Of a stretch of 37,717 nucleotides of DNA, positions 14,422-23,247 are shown piece after piece. Location: the IMG/VR virus record IMGVR_UViG_3300034022_000315, positions 1 through 37,717 of that record; one strand, 5' to 3'. Made by a program: the position numbers and the translations under genes. Origin of the DNA: a virus. The notes under the pieces are model-generated. The model was given only the letters and a program-made list of their open reading frames with translations, had not been told where the DNA came from and made no database searches. Numbering within the stretch: the stretch's first letter is position 1; every line of letters begins with the position of its first letter.

Positions 14422-17400
14422 TGGCTATCTCCCAACCTCCATTCCAGTCTACTTTAGTTGATGCTGATGATCGAGTGCAAACTCCTTGGGCGCAATGGTT
14501 TAGCCAATTACAACCTATTCTGCAATCAGTTGTAGCTAGTGGCCCTACATCAGGTAGACCAACTCAAAATCTTTACATAGGGTATCCTTATTTTGATACA
14601 ACAATAGATCAAATGGTTTATTGGAATGGCGTCATTTGGGTAACTTATGCACCTTCTACAACTGGAACCAGTATTTTAAAAGGTAATGGATCAGGTGGAT
14701 TTAATAACGCTGTAGCAGGCGTTGATTTTGCTCCTGCAACTTCTGGAAGTGCTATTCTTTACGGTAATGGTGGCGGTGGATTTAGTTCAGTTTCTATTGG
14801 TTCAGGCGTTACTTTTGCAGGCGGTGTTTTATCAGCTTTAGGTTCCGGCGGTACAGTAACTTCAGTTAGTGGAACGGGTTCAGTTAATGGCATCACCTTA
14901 ACTGGAACGGTTACTTCATCTGGAAGCTTGACATTAGGTGGAACGCTAGGTGGTATCGGTAATAGCCAGTTAACTAATTCTTCAATTACGATTAACGGTT
15001 CTACAGTTAGTCTTGGTGGGTCAACTACTGTAACAGCTACAGCGACAAATGCACTAACCATTGGTACAGGTTTAAGCGGTACGTCTTATGATGGATCGAC
15101 TGCCGTTACGATTGCTAATACTGGCGTGTTATCAATTACAGGCACAGCGCTACAAATTACGGCTTCAGCTTCTACAGGTGCAGTTACTTTAAGTTTACCC
15201 AGTTCAGTTAACGTAAATACAACAGGGTATGCAGCTGGACTAGCTGGCGGTGGGGCTAATTATGTACCTTATCAGACTGCGGTTAATACTACAGGTTTTG
15301 TATCTCCTGGTGTAGTAGGACAAGTATTTACTTCAACAGGATCAGGAAGCGCTCCTAATTGGCAGAACGCTACTAGTCCTCCAGGTTCACCAGGCTATTA
15401 TGGCGCATGGCATGATACGACTACCGTTACAGCAACCAGTACAACGACTGCTTATGTAATGGCTATCGGGTCTATTGACTTGGAGAATGGCACAAGCATT
15501 GTTGGTGGAACTAAAATAACAGTCGCTAATACTGGGGTGTACAATCTACAATTTAGCGCACAATTATCTAACCCTAATGCTGCAATTGCAGATGTATCTA
15601 TATGGATACGTCTTAACGGCGTTAATGTAACTGATGGAGCTGGCACAAATGGCGTTCCTGCTAAACACGGGTCAAATGACGGATTACAGATTATTAGTTG
15701 GAACTACATTCTTGATTTAACGGCTGGCGATTATGTAGAATTAGTATGGCGCTCTGATAAAACAGGTGTTCAGCTTATTACATTTCCAGCTACAACTAGC
15801 CCCGCTACTCCTGAATCACCCTCACTTATCGTTACTATTCAAACAGTAACTCAGATAGGTATTGGGTATCAGGGTTTAACGTCAGCGACATCTACGCTTA
15901 TTGCAACAGGTTCTAAAGTCTTTACAACTAATTTTACTAACTCACAAACAGCTTTTGCTATTGGAACTAGAGTTCGAGTAGCGTATTCATCTACTCCGGC
16001 CAATTTCATGGAAGGTATAGTTACTGCATTTAGTGGAACTACTTTCACAGTATTAGTTGATTCTATTGGCGGATCAGGTACTTTTGCTAGTTGGACAATT
16101 TCAGTTGCAGGTATTCAAGGTTCTAATGGTGTTACATCCATTATAGGTACAGCTAATCAAGTTATTGCATCAGCTTCAACAGGTGCAGTTACATTAAGTT
16201 TACCTCAAAGTATTAATAGTGGAGCAGCGCCTACATTTACAGGGACTAATTTTACTGGTATACCTAATGCAGGATTAACCAATTCATCCATTACTATTAA
16301 TGGTTCATCGGTCAGCCTTGGGGGATCAACTACAGTTACAGCTACAGCGACTAACGCGCTTACAATTGGAACTGGGCTTTCAGGAACTTCCTATAATGGT
16401 TCAACCGCAGTTACGATTGCTAATACTGGGGTTTTATCTTTTTCAGGTAACTCTACTGGATTAACTCCTGCTACAGCAACCACAGGCGCAGTTTCACTTG
16501 CAGGAATATTAGTTGGTGCTAATGGAGGAACAGGCGTAGCTAACACTGGTAAGACGTTTACTATAGGGGGTAATTTTACTACTTCAGGCGCGTTTACTAC
16601 GTCATTAACTGTCACAGCTAATACATCCTTAACTTTACCTATTAGTGGAACAGTTATCAGTTCAGTAACTGCGCCAGCAGCTAACCCTATTACAGGTACA
16701 CCTTCAGCTTCAAAATATTTACGCGGCGATGGAACTTGGGCTACATTTACATCCGGTACAGTTACTTCAGTTGCAGCTTCAGTTCCAGCGTTCTTATCTA
16801 TATCTGGAAGCCCTATTACATCTAGCGGTACTTTAGCTATTACATTATCAGGTACAGCGTTACCTGTAGCTAATGGCGGTACAGGATTAACAACTTTAGC
16901 TACAGGATATATCCCCTACGGTAACGGCACAGGTGCTTTAAGCTCTAATAGTAATTTTAGTTATAATGGGACAACAGTATTACACACAACTGCCGCAGCA
17001 GGAGGAACAACTACAAATTTAATTTCTTTCCAAAGCGTAGCGGGGGGTGATGGCACAGTTATGCGAATCGCTGCATCGCCATATACCGGAAATACTGCAA
17101 CAGCTATTGATTTTATACAGAATAGCGCCAGTAATTTTCAATCTCAATTAGTGTTTAGCACTAGCGGAGGGGCAGGCGCAGTAGAACGTATGAAAATCGC
17201 CTCCGGAGGCATCATTACTATGAGCGCTTATGGTGCAGGGGCAGCTACATTTTCAGCAGCGGGGGTTATTAGTTCTGTTTCCGATGAAACTTGGAAAATA
17301 AAAGATGGTGTCCCTAATAATCCTGATGATATGCTTCAAAAATTAAAGCCGGGGTATTGGTTTTATAATGATGAAAAAGCGCCTATATTTGGCGCTGAAA

Positions 17401-17639
17401 GACAATTAGGTTTTTATGCTCAAAATGTTAATCAAGCAATAGGTATAGAAGCTGCGCCAATACCTGAAACATATTTAGAAACTGATATTAATGGCGTTGA
17501 AAGTATTAAAACTAAACCTTGGGGGTATTACGATAGGTCAGTTTTAGCAGTTGCAGTTATGTCTTTACAAAAAGCATTGACAACAATTGAATCATTAACA
17601 GCCCGTATTTCTTTATTAGAAGCGAAAAAAAATGATTGA
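14421..17639 (+). CDS. Long tail fibre with C1q-like domain and C-terminal S74 chaperone
   Basis: This is a 1072-residue protein. The N-terminus (to about 80) has the PTSGRPTQNLYIGYPYFDTT, YWNGVIWV form found in virion-attached ends of fibres. Ser/Thr/Gly-rich beta repeats follow. About 340-475 (GVYNLQFSAQLSNP, then DVSIWIRLNG, AGDYVELVWRSD) looks like a C1q/TNF jelly-roll. A 55-residue block at 184-238 recurs at 619-673. From about 950 is a peptidase S74 intramolecular chaperone: SDETWK gives the Ser954/Lys959 pair used for self-cleavage, then LGFYAQNVNQAI and a terminal coiled coil (ALTTIESLTARISLLEAKK). The chaperone should release itself after trimerisation. It starts by TAATG overlap with the gp10-like gene and overlaps the sulfotransferase gene by 8 bases. 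Confidence 0.88.
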   Translation: MAISQPPFQSTLVDADDRVQTPWAQWFSQLQPILQSVVASGPTSGRPTQNLYIGYPYFDTTIDQMVYWNGVIWVTYAPSTTGTSILKGNGSGGFNNAVAGVDFAPATSGSAILYGNGGGGFSSVSIGSGVTFAGGVLSALGSGGTVTSVSGTGSVNGITLTGTVTSSGSLTLGGTLGGIGNSQLTNSSITINGSTVSLGGSTTVTATATNALTIGTGLSGTSYDGSTAVTIANTGVLSITGTALQITASASTGAVTLSLPSSVNVNTTGYAAGLAGGGANYVPYQTAVNTTGFVSPGVVGQVFTSTGSGSAPNWQNATSPPGSPGYYGAWHDTTTVTATSTTTAYVMAIGSIDLENGTSIVGGTKITVANTGVYNLQFSAQLSNPNAAIADVSIWIRLNGVNVTDGAGTNGVPAKHGSNDGLQIISWNYILDLTAGDYVELVWRSDKTGVQLITFPATTSPATPESPSLIVTIQTVTQIGIGYQGLTSATSTLIATGSKVFTTNFTNSQTAFAIGTRVRVAYSSTPANFMEGIVTAFSGTTFTVLVDSIGGSGTFASWTISVAGIQGSNGVTSIIGTANQVIASASTGAVTLSLPQSINSGAAPTFTGTNFTGIPNAGLTNSSITINGSSVSLGGSTTVTATATNALTIGTGLSGTSYNGSTAVTIANTGVLSFSGNSTGLTPATATTGAVSLAGILVGANGGTGVANTGKTFTIGGNFTTSGAFTTSLTVTANTSLTLPISGTVISSVTAPAANPITGTPSASKYLRGDGTWATFTSGTVTSVAASVPAFLSISGSPITSSGTLAITLSGTALPVANGGTGLTTLATGYIPYGNGTGALSSNSNFSYNGTTVLHTTAAAGGTTTNLISFQSVAGGDGTVMRIAASPYTGNTATAIDFIQNSASNFQSQLVFSTSGGAGAVERMKIASGGIITMSAYGAGAATFSAAGVISSVSDETWKIKDGVPNNPDDMLQKLKPGYWFYNDEKAPIFGAERQLGFYAQNVNQAIGIEAAPIPETYLETDINGVESIKTKPWGYYDRSVLAVAVMSLQKALTTIESLTARISLLEAKKND
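14970..15133 (+). repeat. Direct repeat in the fibre gene, copy 1
   Basis: It encodes LTNSSITINGSTVSLGGSTT and onward to ANTGVLS (residues 184-238). Copy 2 at 16275-16438 gives nearly the same protein but many third-base changes, so the duplication is old or kept by selection on protein. Confidence 0.85.
16275..16438 (+). repeat. Direct repeat in the fibre gene, copy 2
   Basis: It matches copy 1 at protein level except for conservative changes (for example T to S, D to N). The two copies flank the C1q-like domain, which could have been inserted between duplicated shaft segments. Confidence 0.85.
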
Positions 17640-18108
17640 TTTTATGGTTTTAGCACTTCCTAGATCGGGAACAGCTTGGGTTGCTAATCTTTTAACGACT
17701 GATACATCACTTTGTATCCATGAAGCATTTATGGATCACTCCATTGATGATCTGGATACTCGATCTTACGATGGACTGTTAGGAATTGCTGAAACCAGTG
17801 CATTTACCAAAGTGGACGAGATTAATCAGCACTCTGCTAAAAAGCTCGTTATAGAGCGACCATTGAACGAAGTGAATGAATCAATAGCAAAGCTAGGCTT
17901 TAAAGCGATGCCAACGAATTCAGATGATTTGATGATTCAACTTAAAGGGTATAGAATAGCTTTTAAGGACTTGTTTAATTACGATATTATGGCTGAAGCG
18001 TATTATTATTTACTGCGTAAAGAGCTTAACCAAGAACGGCATCGGATGTTATGCCAAATGAATATTGAAAACACCGTAGCTATTGAACGTGTCAGAGGGT
18101 TAGTATGA
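17632..18108 (+). CDS. Sulfotransferase-like protein (PAPS-dependent), short form
   Basis: This is a 158-residue protein. It opens MIDFMVLALPRSGTAWVANL: PRSGTAW (10-16) is the 5'-phosphosulfate-binding loop of sulfotransferases. ERPLNEVNES gives R76 and S84, the same 8-residue spacing as the pair that holds the 3'-phosphate of PAPS in eukaryotic cytosolic enzymes. The family usually has 250-300 residues, so the protein is short, though both cofactor motifs are present. It overlaps the fibre gene by 8 bases and the hydroxylase gene by 4 bases (ATGA). It might sulfate a sugar, lipid or virion protein; the substrate is unknown. Fold call is good, activity uncertain. Confidence 0.72.
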   Translation: MIDFMVLALPRSGTAWVANLLTTDTSLCIHEAFMDHSIDDLDTRSYDGLLGIAETSAFTKVDEINQHSAKKLVIERPLNEVNESIAKLGFKAMPTNSDDLMIQLKGYRIAFKDLFNYDIMAEAYYYLLRKELNQERHRMLCQMNIENTVAIERVRGLV

Positions 18109-18680
18109 ACAACATTATGGCTATTGCTAAGGTAGATATTACGCAAATACTGTTACAGTTGAAGCGTAATCCTCAGCTTTGGAATAGAAATCCTATTAGA
18201 ACTAATACACCTTCTAGCCCTCATTATGGATTTGAAGATATACATGTTAGATTCCGCGATCTTGCTGAGTATGATGGTGGTGATTGGACTAAGTTCAATG
18301 GTGAACATCGTTCATGCTGGTATAAAGAAGCGGATAGCCTTCCAGCTATTAAAGACTTAGCCTTTCAGTTAATGACTACCGTGAAAGGTGAAGAGCTAGG
18401 TGGAATTTTAATTTCTAAAATCCCTCCAGGCGGATTATGCAAACCCCATACTGATACTACTTGGCACGCCAAGTATTATGACAAATATGCAGTACAGTTA
18501 GAAAGCCATCCAGATCAAGCGTTCTGTTTTGAAGAAGGAGAGCATATATCTCCACCAGGTGAAGTCTATTGGTTTAATAACCAAGCCGTTCATTGGGTGC
18601 GTAATAATTCTCCGGTTGACCGGATCACATTAATTTTCTGTATTAAATCAGATAGGAGGTTTTCATGCCTTGGGGAATAG
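18105..18680 (+). CDS. Aspartyl/asparaginyl beta-hydroxylase-like 2-oxoglutarate/Fe(II) oxygenase
   Basis: This 191-residue protein has ISKIPPGGLCKPHTDTTWHA (H115-x-D117) and later WFNNQAVHWVRNNSPVDRIT (H163 and R173). This is the 2-His-1-carboxylate iron site plus the arginine that binds 2-oxoglutarate, in the order and spacing of the Asp/Arg hydroxylase family. It would hydroxylate a protein side chain or a small molecule using O2. It overlaps the sulfotransferase start by ATGA and the next gene by 16 bases; an AGGAGG within its end (18656-18661) serves that gene. The tight coupling to fibre and ejection genes suggests a late, virion-related or host-surface role; the substrate is not shown. 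Confidence 0.8.
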   Translation: MNNIMAIAKVDITQILLQLKRNPQLWNRNPIRTNTPSSPHYGFEDIHVRFRDLAEYDGGDWTKFNGEHRSCWYKEADSLPAIKDLAFQLMTTVKGEELGGILISKIPPGGLCKPHTDTTWHAKYYDKYAVQLESHPDQAFCFEEGEHISPPGEVYWFNNQAVHWVRNNSPVDRITLIFCIKSDRRFSCLGE

Positions 18681-19456
18681 CAGCAGCAGGCGCAATAGGT
18701 GGTTTAGCACAAGGTGAAGGTGAAAAAGCAGGCGCAGCAGCTCAAGCAGCGAACGCCGCAGCGCAATTAGCTTGGACAAAGAAAGTCTATGAAAACGCTC
18801 AAAAAGGCATAGAACCATACACGCAGTTAGGTGAAGTAGGCGCTAAAGGTTATGAAGCTAATCTACCTTATTTAACATCGCGTTATGGTATGGAGGACTA
18901 TAGACAAAGTCCTTTATACACACCGATGGTCAGTAACTTAGCAGAACTGCAAGCAACACCAGGGTATCAATTTCAATTGCAACAAGGTTTGCAAGGGGTT
19001 CAGCAAGGTGCAGCTGCTAAAGGTGGATTGCTATCTGGTGCGGCTGGTCAAGCCATGAACAATTATGCTCAAGGTCAAGCAGCTCAAGGTTATCAATCGG
19101 CTTGGGAAAGAGCGCAAAAAGCTTACGGTACAGCATTTACTCAAGATTTAACCCAAAAAGCACAGATTGGTCAAATGTATTTAGAACCCGCCAAGTTAGG
19201 CCAAAGTTCGGTACTAGGTTTAGGTCAAATCGGTGTAGGTGCAGCTGCAGCAATGCAACCTGCTTATGCAGCTTTAGGCGCTGCTAACGCTGCTTCAGCA
19301 ATGGCTCCTTACGGACAAATTTCTAGCTTGGCTGGAACCGCTGGTAGCTTATTTGGCGGCGGAGGTATTGGCTCATTAAGTAATTATTTTGGTGGTGGAG
19401 GCGGTGGCGGAAACTACGGAACCCTCAATACTTCTTTTGCAGGATTAGGAGGGTAA
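18665..19456 (+). CDS. DNA transfer/ejection protein (P22 gp7-like)
   Basis: This is a 263-residue protein with a strong AGGAGG ribosome site. It is Ala/Gly/Gln-rich with helices (GAAAQAANAAAQLAWTKKVY), the segment GYQFQLQQGLQGVQQGAAAK, then GLLSGAAGQAMNNYAQGQAA, a combination common in the smaller ejection proteins of podoviruses. The C-terminus has Gly runs (GGGGGGGNYG). Such proteins ride inside the capsid and leave with the genome to build the channel across the envelope. It is the first of three or four genes in the ejection block, with one base before the next gene. Confidence 0.75.
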   Translation: MPWGIAAAGAIGGLAQGEGEKAGAAAQAANAAAQLAWTKKVYENAQKGIEPYTQLGEVGAKGYEANLPYLTSRYGMEDYRQSPLYTPMVSNLAELQATPGYQFQLQQGLQGVQQGAAAKGGLLSGAAGQAMNNYAQGQAAQGYQSAWERAQKAYGTAFTQDLTQKAQIGQMYLEPAKLGQSSVLGLGQIGVGAAAAMQPAYAALGAANAASAMAPYGQISSLAGTAGSLFGGGGIGSLSNYFGGGGGGGNYGTLNTSFAGLGG

Positions 19457-19457
19457 A

Positions 19458-20900
19458 ATGAGTGATTTAACTGATTTATACAAATTTTACGGTGAGAAAT
19501 TCCCCGGTGCCTTAAAGACTGGACAAGAAGCTCAAGCTAGCGCTATTGCTTTAGATAACGCCCGTAGAGCGCAACAAGAGCGTATGGACTTGAAAGCGCT
19601 ATACGCTCAACAAGTTCAACCTTCAATGGCGCAATTAGGCGCAGTTAGCCCTGAATACGCTCAAGCAGCAAGGAAAAATGAATTAGAGATGCAACAAGCC
19701 ATAATTGGTATGCAGCATCAACAAGCTCAGACGGGCGATATACAACGTAAAGCTATTGAAGATCAATCAAAACTAAGAGCGCAAGCAGTAGTTCCAATTG
19801 TTGATAAGTATAATGAAATGAAAGCTTCTGGTATGCCTGAAGAGCAAGCGAGGGCATGGTTTCATTCTGCAAGCGGTCAAGCCATAGCGCAGCTTCAACA
19901 ACAAGGTTTAATTCCTGAAAATTTTTCTTACGATGCTAAATCTATAACGCCAGAAGATGCTGAAAGAACTTCTGCTGGATTAGGGTTACTTTCGCGTAGA
20001 CTTCAAGCTTTGCAGGAATCATCAAAAACAACTGCTGAATTACAAGCAAGAATTGATACTGGTGTTCCAATGACTTCGGAGCAACAGTATGGGTCTGTAG
20101 AAATAGATCCCCTTACAGGATTACCATTTAAAAAACCAGCGCTTTCTGCACCAATTCAGCATGAAATTTCAGTTGCTCCTGGTGAAGTTAATCCTGTAGC
20201 AGATTATGAAGCTATTATGAATTCTCCTACTGCACCTAAAGAATTAAAAGATTTTGCAACTCAACAAATTGAAAATCTAGTAAAAAAAGCGCCTTCGCCA
20301 TTTGCAACTCCTGATCAATTACAAACTAAAAGAGTTGAGCAAAAAGCTAATGAAGAATCTGCAATAAAAACAGCGCAAATAGAAGCTACTGAAAAAGCTG
20401 CTGATAGAAAAGCCATAGAAACTTATTTTAGAGGCCCAAAACCTGAAGCAATAAGAAAACTTATTAATGAATCTATTGAAGGTGATGTTCAATCAGGGCT
20501 TGCTAGATTAGGTAAATTTTTTGGTGTTGCAGTCCCTGGTGGCGATGCTTTAGCAGCATTAAAAGTTATCCAACAACAAATGGCAAGATCGCTTCCTTAT
20601 GCACCTGGAGCATCTTCAGATATAGATGTCAGAAATAGATTAGAAATGATATCTAACCCTGCTACTGATGAACCTATTGTAAATAGACTTCGAGCTTTGG
20701 AGGAAGTTATTAGAGATGCAGAAGCATATGTTGTTCAAAAAGGTGACTTTTTATCTGAAGATCAAATTCTTGATTCCATTCAAAATGGGTATTTATCTGA
20801 AGCTAGTGCATTAGAAATGCTTAGTAACAGAATGCTTAATAAAGGAAAACCAATTTACGCCCCGACGCAAGGTAACAAAACTTCAACTGGAGTAAAGTAA
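19458..20900 (+). CDS. DNA ejection/internal virion protein (gp20-like by position)
   Basis: This 480-residue, mostly helical protein is rich in Gln, Ala and Glu, with long coiled-coil stretches (NARRAQQERMDLKALYAQQV; IKTAQIEATEKAADRKAIET). A more globular C-terminal part (GLARLGKFFGVAVPGGDALA, then QQMARSLPYAPGASSDIDVR) follows. GGAGGG precedes ATG 19458. No enzyme motif is visible. Composition and order (after a gp7-like protein, before a large membrane-active one) point to an internal ejection protein. Confidence 0.65.
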   Translation: MSDLTDLYKFYGEKFPGALKTGQEAQASAIALDNARRAQQERMDLKALYAQQVQPSMAQLGAVSPEYAQAARKNELEMQQAIIGMQHQQAQTGDIQRKAIEDQSKLRAQAVVPIVDKYNEMKASGMPEEQARAWFHSASGQAIAQLQQQGLIPENFSYDAKSITPEDAERTSAGLGLLSRRLQALQESSKTTAELQARIDTGVPMTSEQQYGSVEIDPLTGLPFKKPALSAPIQHEISVAPGEVNPVADYEAIMNSPTAPKELKDFATQQIENLVKKAPSPFATPDQLQTKRVEQKANEESAIKTAQIEATEKAADRKAIETYFRGPKPEAIRKLINESIEGDVQSGLARLGKFFGVAVPGGDALAALKVIQQQMARSLPYAPGASSDIDVRNRLEMISNPATDEPIVNRLRALEEVIRDAEAYVVQKGDFLSEDQILDSIQNGYLSEASALEMLSNRMLNKGKPIYAPTQGNKTSTGVK

Positions 20901-20901
20901 A

Positions 20902-22734
20902 ATGGGTATGACAATAGAAGATTTACGCGCAAAAATAGCACAAAGAGAAGCAACTCAACCCAATGAAGCTATGAGGAAAGCGGTAGCTAATGCTGCTGCA
21001 AAATGGAAAGCTTCACAAATGCCTGAGCCTAGTAATTTTGAAAAAGGGTGGCGTTCTATGGCAGGTGCAGGTACTACTGCTGCGTTAGGAGTTAAAGAAA
21101 AATTATTGGGGTTATCTCCTGAAGAAGAAACACGTAGGGAGGAAATCAATCAATACATTAATAAAGCAGGATGGCCGGGTATAATTGGTTCAGGCGTAAC
21201 CGAAGCTGTTAATTTAGCTCCTGCTGCGGTTTTTGGCGCACCAGCAGCTATGGGCGCTTTAGGCCGTTCAACGCTTGCATCTGGATTAGCATCATTGTAC
21301 GCGCCAACAAATGAACAAGCTGAAAGTGCTAAAGAAGCATTTTTTGGGCAGCTTGGAGGAGAAACGCTTGGTAAAGCAGTTCCTTATATTAAACAAGGGA
21401 TTAATAAAGTTAAAGAAGGCATAACAGGTTTATTTGATGCGCCTACAGGTGCAGCTCAAGAATTAAGCCGTTTTGCAGAATCAACTGGTCAAGCACTTCC
21501 AGAAACTGTTAATCTATCTCGTACATATGAAAATATTCCTGATATACGTCCAACTTTAGGAATGATGGTTCCCGAAGACCAAAAAGCGTTGATTGATCTT
21601 GAAAATTTAGTGCGAGTAGGCCCTGGACGAAGCACTTTATCTGCATCGGATTTATATAATCAACAAGCTATATTAAAAGGGCTTCAAGAACGCGCATTTA
21701 ATCCAGAACGTGTAGCTGAGGAAATGGCTTTATTAAATGCTGAAACTGGAGCTTTGCGTAAAACAGCTTTTGAAAAGGCTAGAGAAAAATCATCTGCTGA
21801 ACTTGCAGCGCCTATAATGCGTGAAACATCTGCAATTAGAACTCGCCCAGGTGAAACTGGTTTAGGTTCTCCAGAAGCGCAAACGCTTGCATCTGAAATT
21901 GAAAGACGAGCTTTAGGCCCCGTAAGTAAAAAATCAATTATTGGTGCTGAAGGTTTAGCAGTTGATGTCCCTGTATTTGCAAGGCAAGTTGATCCTGCCA
22001 ATCTTTACGCAGCAAGAAAACGAATTGATGATATTTTGAGAGGCGCTGCTGGTCAAAATGATGAACTTGCAAATGCTGTAAAATCAAATAAAGTAACCGC
22101 AGGTCAATTAAAAGGCGCAATTGATGAAGCGTTAAAAAATGCAAGTGCTGGAAATTGGGAAAAATATCTTGATACTTACATAGAAAAGATTAAGCCTATT
22201 GAAGAAGGTAAAGCTTTTCAAGGAGTTTTAGATTTATTTAAAAATGCCCCTCGTGTACCGGGGACAGATTTGGCAAGTATTAGTCCTTTTGGTATGCGTA
22301 AAGCTGCTGGAAAAGCCACATATAAAGAATTAGGGACTTCATTAAAAGATATGCTTTCACCAGAAGGTAGAACATTTTTAGATGAAGCTGCTAGCGCAAT
22401 GTCAGCTATTGAAAATACTCGTAAAGGACTTCGAGCAATTGAAGGTTCACAAACTGAGCCTTTAAAACAAGCTTTAGCTAGAAATGTAACTCGAATATTT
22501 CCTAGACTTGCTGGTGAAACAATGCAAGCTTTTGGTGAAAATGCAAAAAGCCGATCTGAAAAGCTACTTGTTGAAGCAATAAGAAATCCTGAAGAATTTC
22601 AATCTATTTTAGATATATATAATCAAAAATATAGGGGCAAAATACTTCAAGGCATGAAGCCTTCTGAAACTGAAGCTTTAGGATTACAAAAATTATTTGG
22701 TACTTTAGGCGCAGCACAACAAGGTAGAAGATAA
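20902..22734 (+). CDS. Large DNA ejection/internal virion protein (gp16-like by position)
   Basis: This 610-residue protein starts with a helical N-terminus (MTIEDLRAKIAQREATQPNE). It then has one amphipathic/hydrophobic zone at about 95-135 (GSGVTEAVNLAPAAVFGAPA, then MGALGRSTLASGLASLYAP) able to insert into membrane, and a long helical remainder with many Arg/Glu pairs. No lytic transglycosylase motif is seen. It follows the previous gene by one base and overlaps the next by one (TAATG). In P22-like phages the third ejection protein enters the host membrane and helps DNA entry, which suits this pattern. Confidence 0.65.
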   Translation: MGMTIEDLRAKIAQREATQPNEAMRKAVANAAAKWKASQMPEPSNFEKGWRSMAGAGTTAALGVKEKLLGLSPEEETRREEINQYINKAGWPGIIGSGVTEAVNLAPAAVFGAPAAMGALGRSTLASGLASLYAPTNEQAESAKEAFFGQLGGETLGKAVPYIKQGINKVKEGITGLFDAPTGAAQELSRFAESTGQALPETVNLSRTYENIPDIRPTLGMMVPEDQKALIDLENLVRVGPGRSTLSASDLYNQQAILKGLQERAFNPERVAEEMALLNAETGALRKTAFEKAREKSSAELAAPIMRETSAIRTRPGETGLGSPEAQTLASEIERRALGPVSKKSIIGAEGLAVDVPVFARQVDPANLYAARKRIDDILRGAAGQNDELANAVKSNKVTAGQLKGAIDEALKNASAGNWEKYLDTYIEKIKPIEEGKAFQGVLDLFKNAPRVPGTDLASISPFGMRKAAGKATYKELGTSLKDMLSPEGRTFLDEAASAMSAIENTRKGLRAIEGSQTEPLKQALARNVTRIFPRLAGETMQAFGENAKSRSEKLLVEAIRNPEEFQSILDIYNQKYRGKILQGMKPSETEALGLQKLFGTLGAAQQGRR

Positions 22735-23246
22735 TGGCATCATTATACGATTTATTACAAGGTCAAAATGAAGAAGATGCATATAATAGATTAGCTGCTA
22801 TGAGGCAATCATATATGCCTAGTCAATTTCAACAAGCCGCTACACCGATGAACTATAGAGTTAATGCTAACCCTATGGTTCGAGGTATGCAAAACGGTCA
22901 ACCTAATTATGGATATGGTAATCGTTATAATTCAAAGATGCCTAAAGGCACTGGATATTACGGTGAAGTAGCTAGACCTGAAGGTGGTTATTCAGGCGAG
23001 TTAAGCGTTGATACTGGTTATGGCGATATACCTTCAATGGTTCCAGGCTTAACACCTAATGAAATGCAATCGGTTTTAACTGCTGGAGAAGGTCAGCAAT
23101 TTCCTGAATCAGTATATAGAAAAGCATCTAGCCATGCTGCTTTTAGAAAGCTTAATGGTTTGGCTGCATTTGCTGGAATAAACGATCAACCTTCTTTATT
23201 ACCAAGTAGATCAGGCACGTTGATGGCTGATCTTTATAGGAACTGA
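22734..23246 (+). CDS. Probable virion protein, unknown function
   Basis: This 170-residue protein is joined by TAATG to the previous gene. The N-terminal 60 residues are Gln/Met/Asn-rich and look disordered (YNRLAAMRQSYMPSQFQQAA). The middle has Gly/Tyr repeats (YGYGNRYNSKMPKGTGYYGE), and the C-terminus has a short folded segment (FPESVYRKASSHAAFRKLNG LAAFAG). I recognise no family. Its position between the ejection genes and a fibre gene suggests a minor tail or internal protein. Confidence 0.6.
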   Translation: MASLYDLLQGQNEEDAYNRLAAMRQSYMPSQFQQAATPMNYRVNANPMVRGMQNGQPNYGYGNRYNSKMPKGTGYYGEVARPEGGYSGELSVDTGYGDIPSMVPGLTPNEMQSVLTAGEGQQFPESVYRKASSHAAFRKLNGLAAFAGINDQPSLLPSRSGTLMADLYRN

Positions 23247-23247
23247 A

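Noticed and set aside
17690-17720. Octamer TGATACAT near 17700 as part of the operator set
   Set aside because: A single copy within the sulfotransferase coding sequence; expected by chance.
21684-22001. 105-codon minus-strand frame in the large ejection protein gene
   Set aside because: No ribosome site, no neighbours in the same direction, and the plus-strand frame is complete.
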